41,675 nt of DNA. Source: Vibrio splendidus 12E03 (lineage in GTDB: Bacteria > Pseudomonadota > Gammaproteobacteria > Enterobacterales > Vibrionaceae). Below the pieces are notes generated by a model. It ran no database searches. It worked only from the letters and a program-made list of their open reading frames with translations, and was not told where the DNA came from. Below, one piece after another: positions 24,905 through 32,231 of the stretch (position 1 is the stretch's first letter; the number at the start of each line of letters is the position of its first letter). Location of the stretch: NCBI RefSeq assembly GCF_000272105.2, contig NZ_AJZD02000335.1, positions 1-41,675 on the forward strand. Direction: 5' to 3'. The position numbers and the translations under genes were made by a program.

Positions 24905-24944
24905 TATCGATAGCCACACAAAAAGTAATAAATATTTATCGATA
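24905..24944. promoter_or_regulatory. Two TATCGATA palindromes 32 bp apart upstream of rocS
   Basis: TATCGATAG occurs at 24905 and again at 24937, 39 bp before the rocS start for the nearer copy. The 32-bp spacing equals three helical turns, suggesting a pair of sites for one regulator. The protein is unknown. Confidence 0.45.
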
Positions 24945-24982
24945 GTGAATATTCAAGCTCTTGGAGAATTGGTAGTACTTTG

Positions 24983-27022
24983 ATGCCTCCCCAGCAACTA
25001 CAACATTGGTTTACCCAGCTAACTGCAAATAGTCCGTTCTTTTTTGCAGTACTTGATGCCCAACATAACTATTTTATGGTGAATGAGCGTTACTGCGATA
25101 TTGCTGGTTTGAGTCAAACAGAGCTTGCAGGCATGAATGACCGCCAAACATTGGGCGAACAATTCTACCAACATCTCAAGCCTTACTATGAGCGTGCATT
25201 CAGTGGCGAAACGATTGAGGCCGAAGTCACCCTCAACGAAACTGACCTCGATACCAGCCTTCATTTCAGCCTATCTCCGCTTACCAACGGCAACAAAACC
25301 GACTACATCGTCTTTCACGCCTTCGACACATCAGAAAACCAAGTACTTGTCCGTTCTTTAGAAGAATCCGAAGCCAAATTCCACAAGCTATCTCAACTAC
25401 TCCCAGACGGATTACTGCTCGTTGAAAGTGACTACATCTTGTCATCTAACCCAGCAGCAGCGCGCTTGCTTGGCTTTAACTCAACCACAGAGTTAATTGG
25501 TGAAGAGTTGGGACGCCTATTTATCGATGAACAAACCAAAACAGTCTTTAATAATAACCTCAGCTCTATTATTTCTGAGTCTGGTTTGGTTTGCTTAACG
25601 GGTGCCCGATGCGGCTTTGAACGTAAGGTTCAGCTCAACATCGACTCCACCACTGTTCTTGGAAGTAATACTCAGTTGGTGCTTATCCAAGACGCACAAG
25701 AAACCGCAAAACAATATACACCGGCAAACAGTGAAGATGCCTACATCGACGCACTGACTAAGCTCTACAACCGAGTTGGGTTTACTAAGCGTCTTGAGCA
25801 GTTCATTCACAACGATACGCCGGTGGTGATGCTCTACTTAGACATTGATAACTTTAAGAATATCAATGACTCACTTGGTCATCATATCGGTGACAAGGTG
25901 ATAAAAGAGGTCGCTTCGCGCCTTAAACGCCTACTGCCTCGTAAGGCCGTGATTGGGCATTTAGGCGGGGATGAGTTTGGTATTATCTTGCCAGAACCTG
26001 AACATCAGCGAACACCTGAAATGCTCGCTGAAAAGATCATATCCCTGATCAACCAACCCTTCGATCTTCACCACTTTAGCAAACGCTTAGCCTGCTCAAT
26101 TGGTAGCGTGAGCTTTCCTCAAGATGGTACTGATGCTCGCATCTTGCTGCAAAATGCAGACACAGCAATGTATGAAGCGAAAGATCGTGGGCGCAACCGC
26201 CTGATCAAGTTCAACGAACAGATGAACAAAGAAGCGCGCATGCGACTGTGGCTTGAGATAGAGCTACAAAAAGCGCTGCAACAGAATGGACTTGAGGTTT
26301 GGTATCAACCTAAGGTCAATGCGCGTGACTTCACTATCAACGGCGCTGAAGCTCTGGTACGTTGGAAGCATCCTGTCGAAGGTTATATCAGTCCTGCTGC
26401 GTTCATTCCTGTAGCGGAGCGAGCTGGTCTTATCGAACAACTTGGCCGAGTGGTAATGCGTGAAGTATTTGCTACGGTTAAGCGCTGGAAGATGCAAGGT
26501 ATCCTTCCAGGTCGTGTCGCGATCAACCTATCTCCAGAACAGTTTGGTAATCCAAAGCTGATTGATTATATGGAAAAATTGCTGTGTTCGACCGAGCTTG
26601 ACCCAAGTGCGATTACGTTTGAGCTAACGGAAAGCGCGGTAATGAGTGATAGTGAACACACACTTCAAATGCTTAACGCCATCAAGAAACTTGGCTTTGC
26701 TCTCTCCATTGATGATTTTGGTACCGGTTACTCTTCACTGTCTTACCTTGCTCGCTTCCCAATTGATGAGCTTAAGATAGACCGTGCTTTCATCTCTGAT
26801 ATCGATACCCTACCAAAGCAAATCACCGTAATTGAAAACATCATCAACCTAGGTAAATCTCTCGATTTGACCGTGGTTGCAGAAGGTGTCGAAACCAGTG
26901 AACAAGCGACTTTGCTGTCTAACCTCAACTGTAGTTCGATTCAAGGCTTCCACTTCTATCGTCCGCAACCAAAACAAGATGTCGAAGAGTTGTTTGCCCA
27001 AAACCGCCGTCATAAGAACTAA
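24983..27022 (+). CDS. rocS: PAS-GGDEF-EAL cyclic-di-GMP enzyme, RocS-like
   Basis: 679 residues from ATG 24983 (a TTG directly before it is in frame). Two PAS-like domains (about 8-115 and 128-240), a GGDEF domain with intact G328-GDEF332, and an EAL domain with E456-A-L458 followed by ELTESAVM, DDFGTGYSSL, KIDRAF and VVAEGVET. Both catalytic motifs are intact, so cyclase, phosphodiesterase or both are possible. The inhibitory RxxD site before GGDEF is absent. No membrane segment: a cytoplasmic sensor. Its place beside ubiT and ubiUV matches V. cholerae RocS (VC0653), reported to affect motility and rugosity. Symbol based on synteny and domains. Confidence 0.85.
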   Translation: MPPQQLQHWFTQLTANSPFFFAVLDAQHNYFMVNERYCDIAGLSQTELAGMNDRQTLGEQFYQHLKPYYERAFSGETIEAEVTLNETDLDTSLHFSLSPLTNGNKTDYIVFHAFDTSENQVLVRSLEESEAKFHKLSQLLPDGLLLVESDYILSSNPAAARLLGFNSTTELIGEELGRLFIDEQTKTVFNNNLSSIISESGLVCLTGARCGFERKVQLNIDSTTVLGSNTQLVLIQDAQETAKQYTPANSEDAYIDALTKLYNRVGFTKRLEQFIHNDTPVVMLYLDIDNFKNINDSLGHHIGDKVIKEVASRLKRLLPRKAVIGHLGGDEFGIILPEPEHQRTPEMLAEKIISLINQPFDLHHFSKRLACSIGSVSFPQDGTDARILLQNADTAMYEAKDRGRNRLIKFNEQMNKEARMRLWLEIELQKALQQNGLEVWYQPKVNARDFTINGAEALVRWKHPVEGYISPAAFIPVAERAGLIEQLGRVVMREVFATVKRWKMQGILPGRVAINLSPEQFGNPKLIDYMEKLLCSTELDPSAITFELTESAVMSDSEHTLQMLNAIKKLGFALSIDDFGTGYSSLSYLARFPIDELKIDRAFISDIDTLPKQITVIENIINLGKSLDLTVVAEGVETSEQATLLSNLNCSSIQGFHFYRPQPKQDVEELFAQNRRHKN

Positions 27023-27123
27023 TTAAACGACTCAAATACCTTACCGCCTAAGCGAAACCAATACACAAAACCACGATTCGTCAGTACCTCAAACGGAGTA
27101 AAAGCAGATTTATCCATCTAAAC

Positions 27124-27137
27124 CTGCCTTACATCAA
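27124..27137 (+). promoter_or_regulatory. Candidate FNR site upstream of ubiU
   Basis: CTGCC-TTAC-ATCAA: one perfect FNR half-site, one poor one. With the -10-like TAAAAT at 27160-27165 the predicted start is near 27172, which puts the site centre at about -41.5, the class II FNR position. E. coli ubiUV is known to be FNR-activated; here it is inferred. Confidence 0.4.
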
Positions 27138-27200
27138 TTCCGTCATTCACAATTCTTCATAAAATGCTCGCATCAACTTAATTCTACTGGTAGTGAGCAA

Positions 27201-28214
27201 ATGGAACTCTTATGCCCAGCGGGTAACTTACCTGCTTTGAAAACCGCTATTGATTGTGGTGCGGATGCTGTCTATATCGGATTCAAAGACGATACCAATG
27301 CCCGACACTTTGCAGGCCTAAACTTTGCGGGTAAAAAGCTCGATCGTGCTGTGCAGTATGTGCATGACCACAACAAGAAAATTCATGTTGCCCTAAATAC
27401 GTTTGCTCACCCAAATGGCTTCGACCGTTGGACCAATGCCGTAGACAACGCCGCAGCTCTGGGTGTTGATGCGCTGATCATCGCAGACATCGCGGTGCTT
27501 GAGTACGCAGCAAATAAGTATCCAGATCTCGAACTGCACCTGTCAGTGCAAGCATCTGCGACCAATGCGGCGGCTATCGACTTCTACCATAAAAACTTCA
27601 ACGTTAAGCGTGTCGTACTGCCGCGTGTGTTGTCGATTCATCAGGTCAAACAGCTTTCTCGTAACATCACTTCTGACGTTGACCTTGAAGTATTCGCTTT
27701 TGGTAGCTTGTGTATCATGGCAGAAGGCCGTTGCTACCTCTCTTCATACATGACAGGCGAATCACCAAATACTGTTGGTGCTTGTTCTCCGGCAAAATAC
27801 GTTCGCTGGCAAGAAACAGAAACTGGCCTCGAATCTCGCTTGAACGAAATCCTTATTGATAAGTACGAAGCAGGTGAAAACGCAGGTTACCCAACGCTGT
27901 GTAAAGGCCGCTTTGAAGCCGAGATCGATGGTGAACGTAAGCGCTATCACGCACTTGAAGAGCCAACCAGCCTCAACACGCTATCCATGTTGCCTGAGCT
28001 TTTCGCGGCAAACGTTGCCTCAGTGAAGATTGAAGGTCGCCAGCGTAGCCCTGCTTATGTTGAACAAGTCACTCGCACTTGGCGCGCAGCTATCGATCGC
28101 TACTTAGCGAACCCAGAACAATACCAAGTGGAACAAGCTTGGAATGCGACACTGGCGAATGTATCTGAAGGTACACAAACCACGCTTGGCGCTTATCACC
28201 GTAAATGGCAATAG
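27201..28214 (+). CDS. ubiU: UbiU, U32-family Fe-S protein of anaerobic ubiquinone synthesis
   Basis: 337 residues, close to E. coli UbiU (331) end to end (MELLCPAGNLPALK to TTLGAYHRKWQ). The four cysteines that ligate the 4Fe-4S cluster are present as C171, C178, C195 and C234. With UbiV it forms the complex needed for O2-independent ring hydroxylation of the ubiquinone precursor. ubiV follows after 18 nt, in an operon closed by a strong terminator. Confidence 0.96.
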   Translation: MELLCPAGNLPALKTAIDCGADAVYIGFKDDTNARHFAGLNFAGKKLDRAVQYVHDHNKKIHVALNTFAHPNGFDRWTNAVDNAAALGVDALIIADIAVLEYAANKYPDLELHLSVQASATNAAAIDFYHKNFNVKRVVLPRVLSIHQVKQLSRNITSDVDLEVFAFGSLCIMAEGRCYLSSYMTGESPNTVGACSPAKYVRWQETETGLESRLNEILIDKYEAGENAGYPTLCKGRFEAEIDGERKRYHALEEPTSLNTLSMLPELFAANVASVKIEGRQRSPAYVEQVTRTWRAAIDRYLANPEQYQVEQAWNATLANVSEGTQTTLGAYHRKWQ

Positions 28215-28232
28215 AGCCAAATGGAGAACTCA

Positions 28233-29111
28233 ATGAAATACGCATTAGGCCCTCTACTTTATTTTTGGCCAAAACAAGACGTTGAAAGCTTCTATGAGCA
28301 AGCGAAATCAAGCTCTGCCGACATCATCTACCTAGGTGAAGCCGTGTGTTCAAAGCGTCGTGAGATGAAAGCGAAACACTGGATGGACATTGCTAAAGAG
28401 CTGTCTACTTCAGGTAAGCAAGTTGTCCTCTCGACCATGGCATTGCTCGAAGCGCCAAGCGAAGTCAACATCATGAAGAAGTACATTGATAACGGTGACT
28501 TTGCTATCGAAGCTAATGATGTATCTGCAATTCAACTAGCCAGCGAAAGCAAAGTACCTTTCGTGGTTGGCCCTGCAGTAAACACCTACAACGCACGCAC
28601 GCTGAACCTGTTCTTGAAACAAGGTATGACGCGTTGGTGTATGCCGGTTGAGCTTTCTCGCGAATGGCTAAGCAACGTGATGACCCAGTGTGAAGAGCTA
28701 AATATTCGTAACAAGTTCGAAGTTGAAGTGTTTAGCCACGGCTACCTGCCGCTTGCTTACTCGGCACGCTGCTTTACCGCTCGCGCTGAAAACAAAGCTA
28801 AAGACGATTGCGAAACCTGCTGTATCAAGTACCCAACCGGTCTACAAGTAGAAAGCCAAGAAGGCCAATCAGTATTCAACCTTAATGGTATCCAGACGCA
28901 ATCAGGCTACTGCTACAACTTAGTCAATGATTTGCCAAATATGCACGACCTGGTTGATGTGGTTCGTTTAAGCCCACTCGGTATCGATACCTTCTCTGAA
29001 ATCAATAACTTCAGAGCCAATGAGCAAGGTCAACAACCGATGAAGATTGAAAGCCGTCAATGCAACGGTTACTGGCACCAACTTGCAGGTTTAGACGTTA
29101 AGAACATCTAG
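28233..29111 (+). CDS. ubiV: UbiV, U32-family Fe-S protein of anaerobic ubiquinone synthesis
   Basis: 292 residues from ATG 28233, exactly the E. coli length; GGAG lies 6 nt upstream, so the earlier in-frame ATG at 28221 is rejected. Fe-S ligands C39, C180, C193 and C197 are conserved, with the ARCFTAR and CETCCIKYP signatures. Partner of UbiU. It is followed 33 nt later by a bidirectional terminator shared with the MATE gene. Confidence 0.96.
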   Translation: MKYALGPLLYFWPKQDVESFYEQAKSSSADIIYLGEAVCSKRREMKAKHWMDIAKELSTSGKQVVLSTMALLEAPSEVNIMKKYIDNGDFAIEANDVSAIQLASESKVPFVVGPAVNTYNARTLNLFLKQGMTRWCMPVELSREWLSNVMTQCEELNIRNKFEVEVFSHGYLPLAYSARCFTARAENKAKDDCETCCIKYPTGLQVESQEGQSVFNLNGIQTQSGYCYNLVNDLPNMHDLVDVVRLSPLGIDTFSEINNFRANEQGQQPMKIESRQCNGYWHQLAGLDVKNI

Positions 29112-29143
29112 TTCCTCGCATTGAACTAACCAGAAACAGATAC

Positions 29144-29174
29144 AAAAAAGGTCTAGCATTCGCTAGACCTTTTT
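29144..29174. terminator. Bidirectional terminator between ubiV and the MATE gene
   Basis: GGTCTAGC / GCTAGACC (29150-29157 with 29162-29169), 4-nt loop, A-run before and T-run after. Lies between convergent genes. Confidence 0.92.
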
Positions 29175-29196
29175 AATTCAACTTAAGAAACACAAC

Positions 29197-30534
29197 CTAT
29201 GCCGCCGCGGTTTCCATCGGTGAGGCATCGAGCTTCTTTAAGTCTTTGTAGAGCATCACCATCACCACAACACTTAGCGCGATGTTAGACAGTGGGTACG
29301 CAATCCAGATCCCCGGTACACCATACAACTTAGGCATAATGTACAAGAAAGGTAACTGGATCAGCATATTGCCTATCGTCACAAACATCGCCTTGCTGCC
29401 CTTGTTCACTGCCTGATAGTAAGCACCTGCTACTACCAAGAAGCCATCCAGCGCCAGTGCAAACATGTGAAGTCGAATACCCAACACGGTGTACTCAACC
29501 AGCTGAGGTTCGTCTGAGTTAAATACTGACACAAACTCACGTGGGAACGCGTTCAGAAGCAGCACGAACGCCACACCAATCAATACCGAACTCATCATCG
29601 CTATCTTAAGTAACTTACGGATGTTCGCTTGGTTACGCGCACCATGGTTGTAGCTCACTAATGGTTGCATGCCATTGGCGATACCTTCAGCCGTGAGGTA
29701 GTACACCGTCACGATGTAGCCCAAAATCGCGTACGCGCCAATCATCAACTGGTCGCCATATTGAGAGAACAACGCATTGTGCAGCGCCACCATCATCGAA
29801 CCATAAGCGTACATAAAGAAGCTTGATGTACCAATGGCGAAGATTTGTGGAATCACATCCAGCTTCAATCTCAACTCATTCCAACGTAAACGTAGGTTTG
29901 CTCGACGCGAGAAGAAGTAAGCCAAGCCGAGAGCCGTTACTACAAACTGGGCAATCGCTGTTGCTAATGCTGCACCCATCAACTCCCAGCCATAGAGAGC
30001 GATAAACAGGTAATCGAGCACGATATTAATCACCGCACCAACGATCATCAGTATCGTCGCTAAGTTCGGACTGTCATCGTTACGCAGTAGAAACGGCATC
30101 GCGATCGAACCTAGCGTGAAGACACTGGCACCAATCAGAATGTGTAAGTACTGCAGACCAAGTTCATACACTCGCCCTTCAGCGCCCTGCCAAAGCAAGA
30201 AGTTATCAGCAAACAAGAACAGCAATGCAGAGACAATAGGCGTTATCGCTAACAACAAGGTTAAGCCCGTTGCTAAGATCTGCTTAGCGTCTTGAGTATC
30301 TTTTTCACCTTGGCGAATCGAGACAAGCGCACCTGTACCCACACCCACCAACATACCAATACCGAGAATCGAACCAATCACAGGCCACGCGACATTGATA
30401 CCTGCAAGTCCATCAGCCCCCACATACCGGCCAATGAAGATGCCATCCACCACTTGGTACAGGCCATTAACCAACATGGCCGCCACGGTAGGGATTGTGT
30501 ATCGCCAAAACTGGCGACTAATTGAGTTACTCAT
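29197..30534 (-). CDS. MATE-family multidrug/cation antiporter
   Basis: 445 residues with about 12 predicted membrane segments in two halves, the MATE layout: RYTIPTVAAMLVNGLYQVVD at the start, and a family-typical GIANGMQPLVSYNHGARN in the second half. Such pumps export drugs or cationic compounds using H+ or Na+. Substrate unknown; it is not the NorM-type member by its sequence and context. Upstream lies a MarR gene on the same strand, and a 21-bp operator matching the one before marR sits 54-75 bp before this start and overlaps a predicted -35, so MarR repression is strongly suggested. Confidence 0.92.
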   Translation of the reverse strand: MSNSISRQFWRYTIPTVAAMLVNGLYQVVDGIFIGRYVGADGLAGINVAWPVIGSILGIGMLVGVGTGALVSIRQGEKDTQDAKQILATGLTLLLAITPIVSALLFLFADNFLLWQGAEGRVYELGLQYLHILIGASVFTLGSIAMPFLLRNDDSPNLATILMIVGAVINIVLDYLFIALYGWELMGAALATAIAQFVVTALGLAYFFSRRANLRLRWNELRLKLDVIPQIFAIGTSSFFMYAYGSMMVALHNALFSQYGDQLMIGAYAILGYIVTVYYLTAEGIANGMQPLVSYNHGARNQANIRKLLKIAMMSSVLIGVAFVLLLNAFPREFVSVFNSDEPQLVEYTVLGIRLHMFALALDGFLVVAGAYYQAVNKGSKAMFVTIGNMLIQLPFLYIMPKLYGVPGIWIAYPLSNIALSVVVMVMLYKDLKKLDASPMETAAA

Positions 30535-30556
30535 TTCTTACTCTACTTTCATTTGT

Positions 30557-30583
30557 GAGTCGCATATCAACAAGATATGACTC
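30557..30583 (-). other. Hairpin in the MATE leader
   Basis: GAGTC-g-CATATC, loop AACAA, GATATG-ACTC: about 10 bp with one bulge, some 22 nt before the MATE start. No T-run; could affect translation or be part of an operator. Confidence 0.45.
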
Positions 30584-30599
30584 GAAAATTAGTTAACAA
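30572..30599 (-). promoter_or_regulatory. Predicted promoter of the MATE gene
   Basis: Minus strand TTGTTA (30599-30594), 16-bp spacer, TATCTT (30577-30572). The -35 is inside the MarR-type operator at 30589-30609. Confidence 0.45.
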
Positions 30600-30609
30600 G
30601 GCTAACTAA
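30589..30609. promoter_or_regulatory. MarR-type operator upstream of the MATE gene
   Basis: Arms TTAGTTA and TAACTAA around ACAAGGC. Only 2 of 21 positions differ from the site at 31055-31075 in front of the marR gene. Confidence 0.75.
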
Positions 30610-30622
30610 ATATCTAAATTAG

Positions 30623-31030
30623 TTACTTCAAAGCTTTATTTAATAATAGGTTTAGCTGCTGAGATTCTTGCTCAGACAAACGACTTTCCAGTATCTGTGC
30701 CATTACCTGATAGATCTTACTTTCTTCTTCCAAACCCACTTCAGCTTTACTGGTCAATACGACCAACTTAGACCTCGCATCTTCGAGCGAAGCTTTACGC
30801 TCAACGAGACCTTTTCTCTCTAGCCTTTGAACCATAGTGGTTGCTGAAGGCTTGGTCACCTGCATTTCAATCGCCAGATCAGTCAATCGGATCGGTTCAG
30901 GAGAGGCTTGTATGACCTTCAAATAGTCATACTCATTGAAGCTCAATTGGCAGATAGGATCTTCATTTACCTGAGTGCGCCATATCTTAGAGGCGAAGCG
31001 CTCAATCTTTTCTAAATTCTGGTTCAGCAT
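30623..31030 (-). CDS. MarR-family transcriptional regulator
   Basis: 135 residues from ATG 31030, with AGGTGA just upstream. Winged helix-turn-helix: LTDLAIEMQVTKPSATTMVQ (recognition helix) then RLERKGLVERKASLEDARSK with the MarR wing Asp-Ala-Arg. The C-terminal helix for dimerisation ends in LNLLLNKALK. It precedes the MATE pump gene by 88 bp. Copies of one 21-bp inverted repeat lie before both genes, pointing to autoregulation and pump repression relieved by an unknown ligand. Confidence 0.93.
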   Translation of the reverse strand: MLNQNLEKIERFASKIWRTQVNEDPICQLSFNEYDYLKVIQASPEPIRLTDLAIEMQVTKPSATTMVQRLERKGLVERKASLEDARSKLVVLTSKAEVGLEEESKIYQVMAQILESRLSEQESQQLNLLLNKALK

Positions 31031-31054
31031 ACTCACCTAATCAAAGAATAGCAT

Positions 31055-31075
31055 TTAGTTAGCAAGGCTAACTAT
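31055..31075. promoter_or_regulatory. MarR-type operator upstream of marR
   Basis: Arms TAGTTAGC and GCTAACTA, nearly continuous palindrome, 25 bp before the marR start codon. Matches the site at 30589-30609. Confidence 0.75.
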
Positions 31076-31134
31076 TTTAGTATTGTTTAAATAAAAAGCA
31101 ATCAAAACGAGATGAAGATCATAAAAAAGGAGCA

Positions 31135-31159
31135 TAAAAAAACCGCTGACAGGCAGCGG
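31135..31159 (-). terminator. Terminator of nlpI
   Basis: CCGCTG / CAGCGG (31143-31148 with 31154-31159), 5-nt loop, eight T on the minus strand, 24 nt past the nlpI stop. Confidence 0.85.
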
Positions 31160-31183
31160 CTTTTCGGAATCAAAATGTGTTGC

Positions 31184-32107
31184 TTACTTAGCGTTGGCTT
31201 CTTCTTCGGCCTCAGTTAACTTAACTTGTGCTAAGTGCTCAGCTTTAAGCGTGGTGAAGATACGGCTTAACTCTAAGAAAGAGTAACGGTGTTCTACGTA
31301 TTCATACACGTTAAAAGAAACCGCTAACTTGTACAAAGAGATCGCATTCGCGTAGTCACCATTCATGTGGTAACGCTTAGCAAGGTAGAAGTACGTCTCT
31401 GTTAGGCGCTGCGCAAGTAGCGTGTTGTCGCGAGTACCGGTTAAGATCGCCTTGAAAGCCTGCTCTTCAGTGATGTCATCAAGCATAATCGCAACTAATA
31501 CCCAGCCCCACTGCTCATCACGACTCTCATAACGTTTTTGTAAATCAAGCTTAGCTTGTTCTGGCGTTAGCTCATGCTGAATGATGTACAACCAAAGAGC
31601 GCGAAACGGATCGCTAGGATCATCGGCATAGTGCTTCATCATCTCTTCATTGGCTAAGTCGTAACGCTCGCCATAATAAAGCGCGATAGAGCGGTTTCTT
31701 TCTGCGTAAGAGTTTGCAGGATCAAGCTCTAACGTAGAATCAAAAGATTCATAAGCCGCATCAAACTCCCCTACCTGCGTAAAGTAAACACCCAAAAGAT
31801 TGAAGATATCAGGTTGAGCAGGGTTCAATGAAAGAGATTGGTTGAAGTCAAGGCGCGCGAGATCACGCAGGCCAACACTGTCGTAGTAGTTACCACGTTC
31901 AAACAGCATCTTAGCTCGAACTTCATCGTTCAAATCTGGGCGCTGTAATAACTGACTAAGACGTGCAATTTGAACTTCTTGCTGAACGCTTGGTTGCAGT
32001 GGCACAGCCATCGGTGGATAAACCCAACGTGAGGTGTTATCTGATGTTGTCGCACAACCTGTTAGTACAAGCAGTAAACACATACTCGCGGTTTGAAACC
32101 ATTTCAC
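31184..32107 (-). CDS. nlpI: Outer-membrane lipoprotein NlpI (TPR)
   Basis: 307 residues (E. coli 294). Lipoprotein signal peptide with lipobox LTGC, Cys18 as the modified residue. TPR repeats follow (ERGNYYDSVGLRDLARLDFN, LGVYFTQVGEFDAAYESFD and later units). In E. coli NlpI is an adaptor for the protease Prc and peptidoglycan hydrolases. GTG start at 32107 with AGGAG 9 nt before it. It follows pnp as in enterobacteria, with the pnp terminator 28 nt before the start. Confidence 0.95.
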   Translation of the reverse strand: MKWFQTASMCLLLVLTGCATTSDNTSRWVYPPMAVPLQPSVQQEVQIARLSQLLQRPDLNDEVRAKMLFERGNYYDSVGLRDLARLDFNQSLSLNPAQPDIFNLLGVYFTQVGEFDAAYESFDSTLELDPANSYAERNRSIALYYGERYDLANEEMMKHYADDPSDPFRALWLYIIQHELTPEQAKLDLQKRYESRDEQWGWVLVAIMLDDITEEQAFKAILTGTRDNTLLAQRLTETYFYLAKRYHMNGDYANAISLYKLAVSFNVYEYVEHRYSFLELSRIFTTLKAEHLAQVKLTEAEEEANAK

Positions 32108-32134
32108 AAATAATTACTCCTGTTATGACCGCAA

Positions 32135-32163
32135 TAAAAAAGGGGAGCGATATGCTCCCCTTT
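32135..32163 (-). terminator. Terminator between pnp and nlpI
   Basis: AAAGGGGAGC / GCTCCCCTTT (32139-32148 with 32154-32163), 5-nt loop, extended T-run on the minus strand. Read-through is probably needed for nlpI unless it has its own promoter, for which I see no space after the hairpin. Confidence 0.88.
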
Positions 32164-32231
32164 ATAACATGCTTTGTTGACGATAGGTTAGAAATCACTA
32201 AAAAGCGATATCACCATCGACACACTGAGAA

